The notes: generated by a model not told the origin, from the sequence alone. 7,461 nucleotides of DNA from CAYWNA01 sp964459305 (GCA_964459305.1 CAYWNA010000421.1:1-7461); one strand, 5' to 3'. Shown: positions 1 to 7,140, numbered from the stretch's first letter. Translations and numbers: made by a program.

Positions 1-134
1 TCGTCGGCAAAAACGACGATGAAGTTGGGCCTCTCGCCCGAATTGTCTTGGGACAGAGCTGGGACGGCATCCGCGACGACGAATGCAGACAGAGCGATCA
101 GCGAACTCATGCACATGGTCAGGGTTCGAATCAC
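1..134 (-). CDS. secreted type I sulfatase, N-terminal fragment (runs off left edge)
   Basis: Only the first 44 codons are in the window. From the GTG at 134-132 the frame encodes a short basic start (MIRTLT), a hydrophobic stretch (about residues 8-27, ending in VPALSQ) that looks like a Sec signal peptide, then ERPNFIVVFAD at residues 34-44. RPN-(hydrophobic)-DD is the usual first strand of type I (formylglycine-dependent) sulfatases, where the Asp pair binds the active-site calcium. The second Asp codon is cut by the window edge, and the Cys/Ser-x-Pro-x-Arg formylglycine motif would lie beyond it. GTG is preferred over the ATGs at 116 and 110 because AAAGGAG (147-141) lies 6 nt upstream of it and it supplies the positively charged start of a signal peptide. 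The gene begins 15 nt after the dehydratase stop, so they are probably co-transcribed. The protein would remove sulfate esters from a glycan in the periplasm or outside the cell; the substrate class cannot be told. Confidence 0.85.
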   Translation of the reverse strand, partial: MIRTLTMCMSSLIALSAFVVADAVPALSQDNSGERPNFIVVFAD

Positions 135-140
135 CGTCGG

Positions 141-147
141 CTCCTTT
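141..147 (-). promoter_or_regulatory. Shine-Dalgarno site of the sulfatase gene
   Basis: AAAGGAG on the minus strand, 6 nt before the GTG at 134. It fills the 15-nt gap after the dehydratase stop codon (TAG, 152-150) and decides the GTG start, which adds basic residues ahead of the signal peptide. Confidence 0.8.
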
Positions 148-149
148 GT

Positions 150-1958
150 CTACAAATTCGGTTCAGTTCTCGCCACTTCGTGTCCGTGCAAAGCGGTTTC
201 GCTCAAGAAGTCCAGATCGGCTCCCAGGTGCGATTGCGTGACGTGCTGGGCGTACAATCGCCGCCAGCCGCGCTGGGGAAGTGGCGGTGGGACGAATTCG
301 GCGCGGCGTTTCTCAAGTTCGGACTCGTCCACCAGCAAGTCGATGCGGTGTTCCGGTACGTTCAATTCAATCGTGTCGCCGTCTCGCACCAAGGCAAGTG
401 GACCACCGATGGCTGCTTCGGGCGAGCAGTGCAGAACGACCGTGCCAAAGGCCGTGCCGCTCATGCGGGCGTCAGAGATGCGAACCATGTCGCGTACTCC
501 GGCTTCGGCCAGATAGCGAGGAATCGGCAGTGAACCACATTCAGGCATGCCGGCGGCGACCGGTCCGCCGTTACGCAACACCAGCACATGATCGGGCGTG
601 ATTTCAAGCGACGGATCGTCAATGCGCTCGGCAGCGTCTTCGGGCGAATCGAACACGACGGCCGACCCGGCGTGCGAGAACAAGCGCGGGCTGGCCGCAG
701 CCGCTTTGAGTACCGCTCCGTCTGGCGCGAGACTTCCTCGCAATGTGACTAACGCACCCGTCGCTCCCAGTGGATTGTCCAAAAATCGGATCGTTGACTG
801 CCAGTCGCCCGCCGGCGATACGTTTTCCAGCAGTTGACCGAGCGTTTCGCCGGTGATCGTGGTTGCGGACAGGTCGAGCAGCGGTTCCAACTCTTTGAGC
901 AACACGGGTACGCCCCCGGCGCGATGCAGGTCTTCCATATATCCGGACCCCGCCGGTTTGCAATCGACCAGCAGCGGCACGCGCTGGGCGACTTCGTGAA
1001 AGTCGTCGAGCGTCAAGTCGATTCCCAGTCGCCGGGCGATCGCTATGAGATGAACGATCGCATTTGTCGATCCGCCGACCGCCATGAGCACGGTAATCCC
1101 GTTGATCAGCGAGGGCCGCGTGAGGATGTCGCGAGGTGTCTGTCGCCTTTCGCTCCGCGAAAGTGGCGTCGAGGTTTGCGCTACTTTCGCGGAGCGAAAG
1201 GCGATTCTAACAGCACAACGACCCGAAGCGACTGCATTTCTCAGACGATCGCCCGTTCCCGACGGAGCGGTCGCTCCGCCGGGCAACATCATTCCCATCG
1301 CTTCGACCACGCAGGCCATCGTTGACGCCGACCCCATCACCATGCACGTGCCGGCCGTGGGGCAGAGGGCCTGCTCGATTTCGCTGATTTCCTGGTCGTC
1401 AATCGTTCCGCCACGATGCTCGCTCCACAGACGCCTGCAGTCGGTACATGCACCGAGCCGCTGACCGCGCCACGAGCCGGTCATCATCGGTCCGGTCACG
1501 ACGCAAATTGCCGGTACGTTGGCCGACGCCGCGGCCATCAGTTGCGCGGGCACCGTCTTGTCACAGCCACCGACCAGCACCACGGCGTCCATCGGCTGGG
1601 CGCGGATCATCTCCTCCGTGTCCATGGCCATCAGGTTGCGATAGAGCATTGTGGTTGGCGAGGTGAGGATCTCGTGCAGCGAGATCGTTGGAAACGCAAA
1701 CGGAAGACCGCCGGCTTCCAGCACGCCCCGTTTGACGCCATCGACGATTTCGGGCATCTGCCGATGGCAAGTGTTATAGTCGGACGACGTATCGGCGATG
1801 CCGATGATGGGCCGATCCAGATCATCCCGGTCGTAGCCCGCCGACGCCAGAAAAGCACGGCGGATATACTTGCTGAATTCTCGATCGCCATAGCTGGTTA
1901 GGCTTCGATAGATGCCTGACGGTTTTGATTGATTCTCGGTCACGGTGTGCGCCTGCAT
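150..1958 (-). CDS. IlvD/Edd-family sugar-acid (aldonate) dehydratase carrying an in-frame palindromic insert
   Basis: A 602-residue protein of the IlvD/Edd family, which dehydrates sugar acids or dihydroxy acids to 2-keto-3-deoxy acids using a [2Fe-2S] cluster and Mg2+. Visible signature residues: C64 (DYNTCHRQM), C132 in GGCDK with D133 and K134 (usually carbamylated), C205 in GTCMVMGSASTMAC, E96 in LHEI, E473 in GMPE, and the catalytic serine S500 in SDARMSGTAFG. The stretch MLYRNLMAMDTEEMIRAQ and the ACTDCRR motif fit the L-arabinonate/D-xylonate dehydratase branch better than branched-chain IlvD. The exact substrate (arabinonate, xylonate, fuconate or another) cannot be decided. It is cytoplasmic. 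Residues about 251-273 come from a palindromic repeat (1143-1204) and look like an insertion between NAVASGRCAV and TPRDILT. The ATG at 1958 is the first start codon after an in-frame stop; its SD is weak (GAG about 10 nt upstream). The sulfatase gene follows by 15 nt. All recognised catalytic residues are present, so the enzyme may be active. Confidence 0.93.
   Translation of the reverse strand: MQAHTVTENQSKPSGIYRSLTSYGDREFSKYIRRAFLASAGYDRDDLDRPIIGIADTSSDYNTCHRQMPEIVDGVKRGVLEAGGLPFAFPTISLHEILTSPTTMLYRNLMAMDTEEMIRAQPMDAVVLVGGCDKTVPAQLMAAASANVPAICVVTGPMMTGSWRGQRLGACTDCRRLWSEHRGGTIDDQEISEIEQALCPTAGTCMVMGSASTMACVVEAMGMMLPGGATAPSGTGDRLRNAVASGRCAVRIAFRSAKVAQTSTPLSRSERRQTPRDILTRPSLINGITVLMAVGGSTNAIVHLIAIARRLGIDLTLDDFHEVAQRVPLLVDCKPAGSGYMEDLHRAGGVPVLLKELEPLLDLSATTITGETLGQLLENVSPAGDWQSTIRFLDNPLGATGALVTLRGSLAPDGAVLKAAAASPRLFSHAGSAVVFDSPEDAAERIDDPSLEITPDHVLVLRNGGPVAAGMPECGSLPIPRYLAEAGVRDMVRISDARMSGTAFGTVVLHCSPEAAIGGPLALVRDGDTIELNVPEHRIDLLVDESELEKRRAEFVPPPLPQRGWRRLYAQHVTQSHLGADLDFLSETALHGHEVARTEPNL
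1143..1204. repeat. palindromic (REP-like) element inside the dehydratase gene
   Basis: Two 22-nt arms, 1143-1164 and 1183-1204, are perfect reverse complements around an 18-nt spacer. Three inner base pairs (1166-1168 with 1179-1181) extend the stem past one mismatch. The left arm contains GCCTTTCGCTCCGCGAAAG, which holds its own smaller palindrome, TTTCGC-tcc-GCGAAA. The element is stop-free in five of six frames; the one stop is a TAG on the minus strand. In the dehydratase frame it reads IAFRSAKVA...PLSRSERR. No clear target-site duplication was found at the edges. It has no coding capacity of its own, so if mobile it would depend on an enzyme encoded elsewhere. Confidence 0.88.
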
Positions 1959-2084
1959 TGTTAACTCGGACTTTGATGTGATTTCACGCTGATTGTCGTC
2001 TTTCGCGAAGCGAAAGGCGACATTGGCTCATTTGCATGAGTAGATTGACGTATTTGGCGACGGTGTAAGCTTCGATCCTTTCGG
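1959..2084 (-). other. 126-nt intergenic gap before the dehydratase
   Basis: This is the only sizeable gap between genes in the window. It holds the palindrome at 1994-2022 and a small inverted repeat, CTCAT-N4-ATGAG (2027-2040). I see no convincing -35/-10 pair on the minus strand and no clear terminator. It is therefore undecided whether the dehydratase-sulfatase pair has its own promoter or is read from the upstream genes. Confidence 0.6.
1994..2022. repeat. half-length related palindrome in the dehydratase leader
   Basis: A 13-bp stem (1994-2006 with 2010-2022, one G-T pair at 1999/2017) around the triplet GAA. Its right side matches the right arm of the element at 1143-1204 over 21 nt with one mismatch (2000-2020 versus 1184-1204), so the two belong to one repeat family. 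It lies 36 nt upstream of the dehydratase start and 63 nt downstream of the toroid-protein stop. In the transcript it forms a stable hairpin, but no U-run follows it on the minus strand, so it is not a standard intrinsic terminator. It could affect mRNA processing or stability, or it may simply be a parasitic repeat. Confidence 0.8.
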
Positions 2085-4031
2085 CTATTCTCGCACCGCT
2101 GGCACGACGGCGGTCAGGTCACCGTCGGCAAGACGAATCAGTGGCGAATCGTAGCGGAGTCTTGACTTCACGGGACGATCGTTCACGGTCTGTAAGATGA
2201 CCCGGTTGCTCGTTTCGTCCCAAACGAGCTGCATCCGTGTATCATCTGCTTGCCAAGCGACTCGGCGTTGGCCGTTCTCGTATTGTTCGGTAACCTTCCA
2301 CTCGGTGAAAGCCTCCAGGAAACTGGCTAGCGAGTTGTGCTCCTGCGTGGTCGCGCAGGCGACTACAAAACCACAGCTCAAATTGTCGACAGCGACGGGT
2401 TCGGTCACCTCGTGTGCCAGAGGGCAGTCGATACACAGGCCGGCACCGGCTACCGGCCCAATGCGGTAGCCGACGGGGCCGCGCCGTTCGGGCCGCTGGC
2501 GCCCAAGGCCTTGCGACCGCAGCAGGCGAACTGCGACGAGCGTCTCGGCAACTCGCCAACCCAGTACGGCTCCGGACTCGAGTGTGAGCATACTGCGATC
2601 GTAGGGCTGGCCGGCAACGATGATCTCATCACACATGCCGCCTTCGCTTGGTTCGATGTCCAGACGCAAACGGCCATCGCGCAGCTTGCTGTCCTTCAGA
2701 TCGACTTCATAGACGACGATTGCCGACGGGCCTTGCTGAAGTGAGGCGATCGTCGCGTGCTTTGTGGTCGGCTTAGGTGCGACGTACGAAGCACGACGCT
2801 CCGTCTTCGTTCCGGCATAAGTGATTTTGAACGGAATGTCCCAAAGGCGACGATCATTGTGGACAGGGCGCCGTCCGGTCTGCGTGGCGAGGCTGAAGTG
2901 GGGAGTCATGTAGAGCGTGCATGCGACGGTCGGTGCATCCCGGAGGATCTTGTAGTGCATGCTGAAGGGGTACATTCCGACTTTGCGTGCGGCTGCACGG
3001 ATACCGGCGGGAACCGCGTAGTCGTTGACAGCGAACACGTAGGTAAACGGCCTGGCTGTTTCCCGCATCGGCTGCCCGCACTGTTTGAAGACAAGGCAGG
3101 ACACCAGACTTCGGCCCGTATCGCGATCGCGGTCGTAGGCGCGGCTGTGAGTGCCAGCGCCAATACCCGCCTCCCAATGCCAATTCTGAAAGATGTCGGC
3201 GTAAAGAAAGTCGAGACACCCGGCGACCTTTTGCCGGAGCGAATCATCCGTTGCGTAGTGGTGCATCCACTCCAGGGCATAGACGTCCACGGCGTTGTAG
3301 CACGGGCTGTTGTATTCGGCCACGCCGTTCCCTGCGGTAAAGGCGATCCAGCGGTCCAGACGAGCGGCTCCGTCCGTTTCGAGATCAGCTTCGTCCAGTG
3401 CCTGCCCCAGCGTCACCATCGAGGCGGTTTTCAACAGCCAGATGTTCGAGTAGTCGGGACCACTGCCGTGCGCCCGAACGCCCTTGATGCAGCGCGGCAG
3501 CGCCTCACGCAGCCGCCGGGCGTTCGTTGCGGTGAGTCTCTCGCCGTGTTCCAAGGCGATGTGCGACAGCCAGGGGCTCATGAAGGCCACCGCGTTGCGG
3601 TCGTGAACACGCTGCTCATCGTGCCACCACCGGAAGTTGCCGAAGGTCGGCGAGTCCTCGTCGACATCCTGATGATCGAGCACCGCCGACAGGACTGCGT
3701 TGGCCCTCTCGATCTGCTGCCCGGCTGCCAACAGCGCGGCCGCATATTCAAGACTGGATTGACAAACATCGAGTCGATTGTAGTGCGCGTCCACTCGCCT
3801 TACGAGCTTGCTTTCCGGGTCGAAATTCTTGTCGCCGTAACTGATCGCACCGTCGAGCAGAAAGCGATTCGCTTCAGTGAAATCCGCCGCCCCTACCCGA
3901 TCACAGCAGACAAGCGGCAAGATGAAAAAGACCGCCAGTCGCAAGAAAGACGGAAAAGGTCCCAGGAACCATTGACCCATTTGATTTGTGTCTAGGATAC
4001 AGACCAGCACCTTCACATCTTTCTTGCGCAT
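2085..4031 (-). CDS. secreted (alpha/alpha)-toroid protein, probable polysaccharide lyase-like enzyme
   Basis: A 648-residue protein from the ATG at 4031. The N-terminus has a long basic start, then a hydrophobic stretch (LRLAVFFILPLVCC) ending VGA|AD near residue 49, which fits a Sec signal peptide. Residues about 50-375 are helix-rich with aromatic, charged patches typical of an (alpha/alpha) toroid: FGNFRWWHDE (130-139), DYSNIWLL (193-200), EYNSPCYNAVDVYALEW (239-255) and THSRAYDRDRDTG (294-306). From about 380 to the end it looks like beta-sandwich sequence. That two-part layout is seen in heparinase II/III-like and other toroid polysaccharide lyases. The EYNSP and SRAYDRD motifs resemble uncharacterised bacterial and fungal relatives as I remember them. 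The Asn, Tyr, His and Arg residues in these motifs are candidate catalytic residues, but activity is inferred, not shown. The start is 15 nt after the hydrolase stop. A TTG at 4046 would add 5 residues; the ATG with its own SD is preferred. A later ATG at 3980 also keeps the signal peptide but has no visible SD. Confidence 0.75.
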   Translation of the reverse strand: MRKKDVKVLVCILDTNQMGQWFLGPFPSFLRLAVFFILPLVCCDRVGAADFTEANRFLLDGAISYGDKNFDPESKLVRRVDAHYNRLDVCQSSLEYAAALLAAGQQIERANAVLSAVLDHQDVDEDSPTFGNFRWWHDEQRVHDRNAVAFMSPWLSHIALEHGERLTATNARRLREALPRCIKGVRAHGSGPDYSNIWLLKTASMVTLGQALDEADLETDGAARLDRWIAFTAGNGVAEYNSPCYNAVDVYALEWMHHYATDDSLRQKVAGCLDFLYADIFQNWHWEAGIGAGTHSRAYDRDRDTGRSLVSCLVFKQCGQPMRETARPFTYVFAVNDYAVPAGIRAAARKVGMYPFSMHYKILRDAPTVACTLYMTPHFSLATQTGRRPVHNDRRLWDIPFKITYAGTKTERRASYVAPKPTTKHATIASLQQGPSAIVVYEVDLKDSKLRDGRLRLDIEPSEGGMCDEIIVAGQPYDRSMLTLESGAVLGWRVAETLVAVRLLRSQGLGRQRPERRGPVGYRIGPVAGAGLCIDCPLAHEVTEPVAVDNLSCGFVVACATTQEHNSLASFLEAFTEWKVTEQYENGQRRVAWQADDTRMQLVWDETSNRVILQTVNDRPVKSRLRYDSPLIRLADGDLTAVVPAVRE

Positions 4032-4036
4032 ACTCG

Positions 4037-4044
4037 CTTTCCTC
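4037..4044 (-). promoter_or_regulatory. Shine-Dalgarno site of the toroid-protein gene
   Basis: GAGGAAAG on the minus strand, 5 nt before the ATG at 4031. It lies in the 15-nt gap after the hydrolase stop (TAG, 4049-4047). It overlaps the alternative TTG start at 4046-4044, which argues that the ATG is the real start and that the two genes are translated from one message. Confidence 0.7.
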
Positions 4045-4046
4045 AA

Positions 4047-7000
4047 CTACTTGACGAACAAGAGCTGCCCGTATTGTTCGGGGTACTTGCCGTTGCCGAT
4101 GCCGTCGGACCAGCGCAGATAGCCTTCGCGGGCGCCGGTGTCGTTTTCATTCACCAGAAGCGAGAACCCCAGACGCTTGCCTGGGCCGCGATCCTGAACG
4201 TGCAGGGCCGACAGTGGGAACGCTATTTCGTAGATGGTTTTGTCCCCATCCCGCCGAATCTTGTACCGCACTTCTGCGGAGTCGATCGTGTTCAGCGGGC
4301 GCAGCGTCTCGATCTCTTCCCCAAAGTCGCTCAGGGCGAAGTCCATCTCGGCGCGGTTGTGCTCGCCCGTGGGGTCGGTGTCAAAGGCGAGTTGTACCGA
4401 ATCGCCCATCCACGCCTGACCTGCCGCGAACGGCTCGTAGTGAATGTCGTCGGCCACCTCCACCAGCAGGTAGAAGTTCCGGGCGTCATACGCCATCGCC
4501 ATGGACGCGCTCAGGTCGCTCGATTCGGCAGGTTTCTCTGCCTTGTTCTCTTGCCACTCGGAAAACTCAATACGTTCAAGCCCCTTCCAGTCTGCAATCT
4601 CGCCGTCGATCCTGATCGTCCCTCTTGCGACTCTGGCGTAATACAACCGCTTGGCGATGCGGATCTTCTCGTCGGCCACGGCATCGGCGCGGACGTCCAA
4701 AGGCGTGGTGGAGTTCTTGGGAAGCATGGCGAGCTTCTCCTTATGCACGGCACCGCCGGCAACCCTGGGTTTGGTGCGCGTTCCCCTGCCGCCAGCAGAG
4801 ATTTCTATCACCGCGTCCACCGCTTCGGACTTATTGTTCTCAATCCGAACTTCGGGGTGGCAGTGCTCGTTGAACTCAAGACTCACCGCGAGCTTGCTCT
4901 TGACCGGAACCATTACCGGAACCTTGGCGATCTGGTTACCCAGCGGCAGTTCCACAGTCCCAACCGCCCAACGGGTCATGGACGGATCAAATTTGACAGA
5001 TGCCGTCGTCGGGAGGTTGCCGGAGAAATACCGCGCAGCGAATTCGGTGATTTCGACGGTGTATTCGATCTCTCCGCCGGGAGCCACCTTCCAGGTGTCG
5101 GGCTTCAGACGCACGAGCGGCTGGATATCCACCGCCGTCAGTTTCCCTGTACCCATCATGTAGATCACCGATCCAGCCGGGATGACATACGCGGCCCCCA
5201 TCTTCGTTGATAAGGGTTGCACTGTTCTGCCGAACATATCACGCACCTCACTGAGAGGCCTAGTCGCTCCAACGATAGTAGCATCCTCAGCAGTCCATAC
5301 GGCGACTGCATCGGTGTCACCCTTCATTGGGACGGCGAAGATATCGTCGGTCAGTGCCGTGAATACCCCGATCTCTCTCACAGCGGCGACTTCCTGAAGT
5401 GTGCGTGTTGCCCACCAGTCGGGCCTCAGCGAGAAGTCGGGCCGCTGTCCCACGTCAAAGCCACTGTCGCCGTGAGGCGTCCCGTAGACGAAGACACTCG
5501 TATTTTCCACGCCCAGGCCGGCCAGCGTCAGGAACGACCGGATCACATACTGGGACTTGTAGAGCCCCATGGCATGTAGCTTTTCCCCGCCGCTCATGAA
5601 TTTCGCGAATCCGATTTCAGTGGCGTACAGCGGCAATGGCTTACCGTCGTTGTATCTTGCCGACATCGTGTTGAGGCTCTCAATTATGTCGGGGTACGAC
5701 CCGCGCTCCCCCAGGCGTTTCTCAATGGAGGGCGCCCTGTGCGAGTTACTCACGTAACCTCTGTATGGATGAAAGGAGATGGCATCCATTTTTCCGCCCG
5801 CTTTGAGTACGCTCTCCGGCCAGCCCGTACCCTCGCCCTGCGTTGCGCAGCCCACCACGATAATGTCGGAACCAACCGACTTCACCGCGTCGTAGGTAGC
5901 GTTGAGGAGCTCGGCATAGGCTTCGTGCTTGGGATAGCCCAGCGGGGCGCTGCCGTCCGGCTCGTTCCAGACCTCGACGGCCTTGAACTGGTGTGCCTCG
6001 ACATACTGCTTCACGAGGTCGGCCCAGACATCAAGTTGTGGAAGCAGCATGCGCTTCTCATTGACCGACGCCCCCGCCGGCGCTGTCGATGCCCACATCG
6101 GAGCGTAGCCCAGGTTGGGAAGGATCGTTATCCCCCTTGCCCTGGCCTCCGCGAAGAACCATTTCATCGCGTTGGGATTGATATTCTTATTCTTGCGGTC
6201 GAACGACCGGTCCATCTGGCGGTAGCTCCAGTCGCCGTAACCCCCGGCAGCCATCTGATCCAGGGTCAACCGGCTCGTCTCTTGCGACCACATGAATGGA
6301 AACGCGTTTGCCCCGAAGCGGCCGGACAACGAGATCGGCGCAAGCGATGCCGCCGGAGCCGTTACGAACTCCAGCGCATCGGCCAGCTCCTTGCCCGCCT
6401 CATCGCTGACGGTGGCCAGCATGGAAGCGACGCGCCGTTCGTCGAGATCGACCGGTATGGTAAAACGCTTCTGCCCCAGCAACCCAAGCTCTATCCTCGC
6501 CGTACCGCTCTTAAGTGGCACACCCAGCACATCACAGAGCGTCCAATGGAGTACGAACGTTCGCGTGTCGGATTCGGGATTCCGCACGATCACCTGAAAA
6601 CCCGTCTCGTCCTCCAGAAACTGTTTGGTCCCCCTGATCGTCGACACGCCGGGTCTGGCCCACGGCTGCATGCGCCTTATGAAAAGGTACTCTTCGTGTT
6701 CCTGGCGTGGTTGGCCTTCGCCCCATACATGGACGTCATCAACCCAGAGCGATTCGGTCTTGCACTCAAGACCGATACGCAAAACGTACTCGCTTGCGCC
6801 GTCGGCGAGCCTTGCCTTGCCCTCAAAACGCCGCCAGTCGAAATCGCCGTCAGGGGGTCTGGTGCGGTTGATCCAGTCACCCATCCAGGCCTGCTTGACG
6901 CCCTTGCCCTTCATCATCGCGCTGTAGTGGATGGTGCTTCCCGGCGGAAGCCCGGTGATCTTCTGATCGAGCATCCCGTAAGTGTCTGGCGCAACGGGTG

Positions 7001-7136
7001 TCTCCTTGGAGATGCGGATCGAATAGATCCCGTGGGCGCTCTCGCCCGCGTCACGCATGAACGTGACCTTCGCGTCGCCCTTGTGCCACATCTTCCACGG
7101 CCCGAAGGCCGCGGAATAAAACCCGGAGACAACTTC
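4047..7136 (-). CDS. multi-domain glycoside hydrolase (clan GH-A barrel with CBMs), main part downstream of the frameshift
   Basis: Numbering from the Met at 7091 (an internal codon, not a believable start). Residues up to about 125 form the second of two CBM4/9-like beta-sandwich modules (GDFDW at 82-86, TESLWVDD at 112-119). Residues about 130-250 look like another beta-sandwich. Residues about 255-575 form a TIM barrel of clan GH-A type: ILPNLGYAPMWAS, then VEVWNEPDG with the likely acid/base E377 (codon 5963-5961), FHPY (H441) and LYATEIGF with the likely nucleophile E492 (codon 5618-5616). The pattern is closest to GH39/GH5-like enzymes, but the family number is not certain. After a linking beta-rich region (about 580-820), residues 825-1014 are a CBM9-like module (GTIRIDGEIADWKG ... 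GDSVQLAFDTD ... YEIAFPLSAL). In this frame the ORF opens after a TGA at 7139-7137, in the middle of a domain, so it must continue from the 5' piece by a frameshift. It is presumably secreted, but the N-terminus is not visible. The substrate is unknown. Confidence 0.85.
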   Translation of the reverse strand, partial: EVVSGFYSAAFGPWKMWHKGDAKVTFMRDAGESAHGIYSIRISKETPVAPDTYGMLDQKITGLPPGSTIHYSAMMKGKGVKQAWMGDWINRTRPPDGDFDWRRFEGKARLADGASEYVLRIGLECKTESLWVDDVHVWGEGQPRQEHEEYLFIRRMQPWARPGVSTIRGTKQFLEDETGFQVIVRNPESDTRTFVLHWTLCDVLGVPLKSGTARIELGLLGQKRFTIPVDLDERRVASMLATVSDEAGKELADALEFVTAPAASLAPISLSGRFGANAFPFMWSQETSRLTLDQMAAGGYGDWSYRQMDRSFDRKNKNINPNAMKWFFAEARARGITILPNLGYAPMWASTAPAGASVNEKRMLLPQLDVWADLVKQYVEAHQFKAVEVWNEPDGSAPLGYPKHEAYAELLNATYDAVKSVGSDIIVVGCATQGEGTGWPESVLKAGGKMDAISFHPYRGYVSNSHRAPSIEKRLGERGSYPDIIESLNTMSARYNDGKPLPLYATEIGFAKFMSGGEKLHAMGLYKSQYVIRSFLTLAGLGVENTSVFVYGTPHGDSGFDVGQRPDFSLRPDWWATRTLQEVAAVREIGVFTALTDDIFAVPMKGDTDAVAVWTAEDATIVGATRPLSEVRDMFGRTVQPLSTKMGAAYVIPAGSVIYMMGTGKLTAVDIQPLVRLKPDTWKVAPGGEIEYTVEITEFAARYFSGNLPTTASVKFDPSMTRWAVGTVELPLGNQIAKVPVMVPVKSKLAVSLEFNEHCHPEVRIENNKSEAVDAVIEISAGGRGTRTKPRVAGGAVHKEKLAMLPKNSTTPLDVRADAVADEKIRIAKRLYYARVARGTIRIDGEIADWKGLERIEFSEWQENKAEKPAESSDLSASMAMAYDARNFYLLVEVADDIHYEPFAAGQAWMGDSVQLAFDTDPTGEHNRAEMDFALSDFGEEIETLRPLNTIDSAEVRYKIRRDGDKTIYEIAFPLSALHVQDRGPGKRLGFSLLVNENDTGAREGYLRWSDGIGNGKYPEQYGQLLFVK

Positions 7137-7140
7137 TCAA
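7133..7140 (-). other. one-base frameshift site in the hydrolase gene
   Basis: The upstream frame reads TTT GAG (7141-7136). The downstream frame needs GAA GTT GTC from 7136 onward, so one G is missing (or a -1 slip re-reads the G at 7136). Restoring it gives continuous CBM sequence. The gap between matching points of the two CBM copies is 509 nt, one short of 170 codons, which supports the same conclusion. Confidence 0.8.

Noticed and set aside
1130..1215. Target-site duplication marking the palindrome as a MITE
   Set aside because: The flanks (GTGTCTG on the left, TTCTAAC on the right) show no convincing direct repeat, so a transposition mechanism cannot be claimed.
1084..1464. Plus-strand ORF running through the palindrome (LSLRESGVEV...FAERK)
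   Set aside because: It is produced by the stop-free nature of the repeat and the antisense of the dehydratase. Similar peptides are commonly mis-annotated from such repeats.
1994..2022. Rho-independent terminator after the toroid-protein gene
   Set aside because: The hairpin is strong, but no T-run follows it on the minus strand, and its sequence matches the repeat found within the dehydratase gene.
2757..3995. Plus-strand ORF of 412 codons opposite the toroid-protein gene
   Set aside because: No domain or signal is visible, and the minus-strand gene has a signal peptide, SD and family-like motifs.
4074..5210. Plus-strand ORF of 378 codons opposite the hydrolase C-terminus
   Set aside because: It is the antisense shadow of the CBM9-like module and linker and has no recognisable features.
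7089..7091. ATG at 7091 as the true start of the hydrolase
   Set aside because: It lies inside a CBM module, lacks a suitably placed SD and gives no signal peptide. The preceding 15 codons in the same frame are good module sequence.
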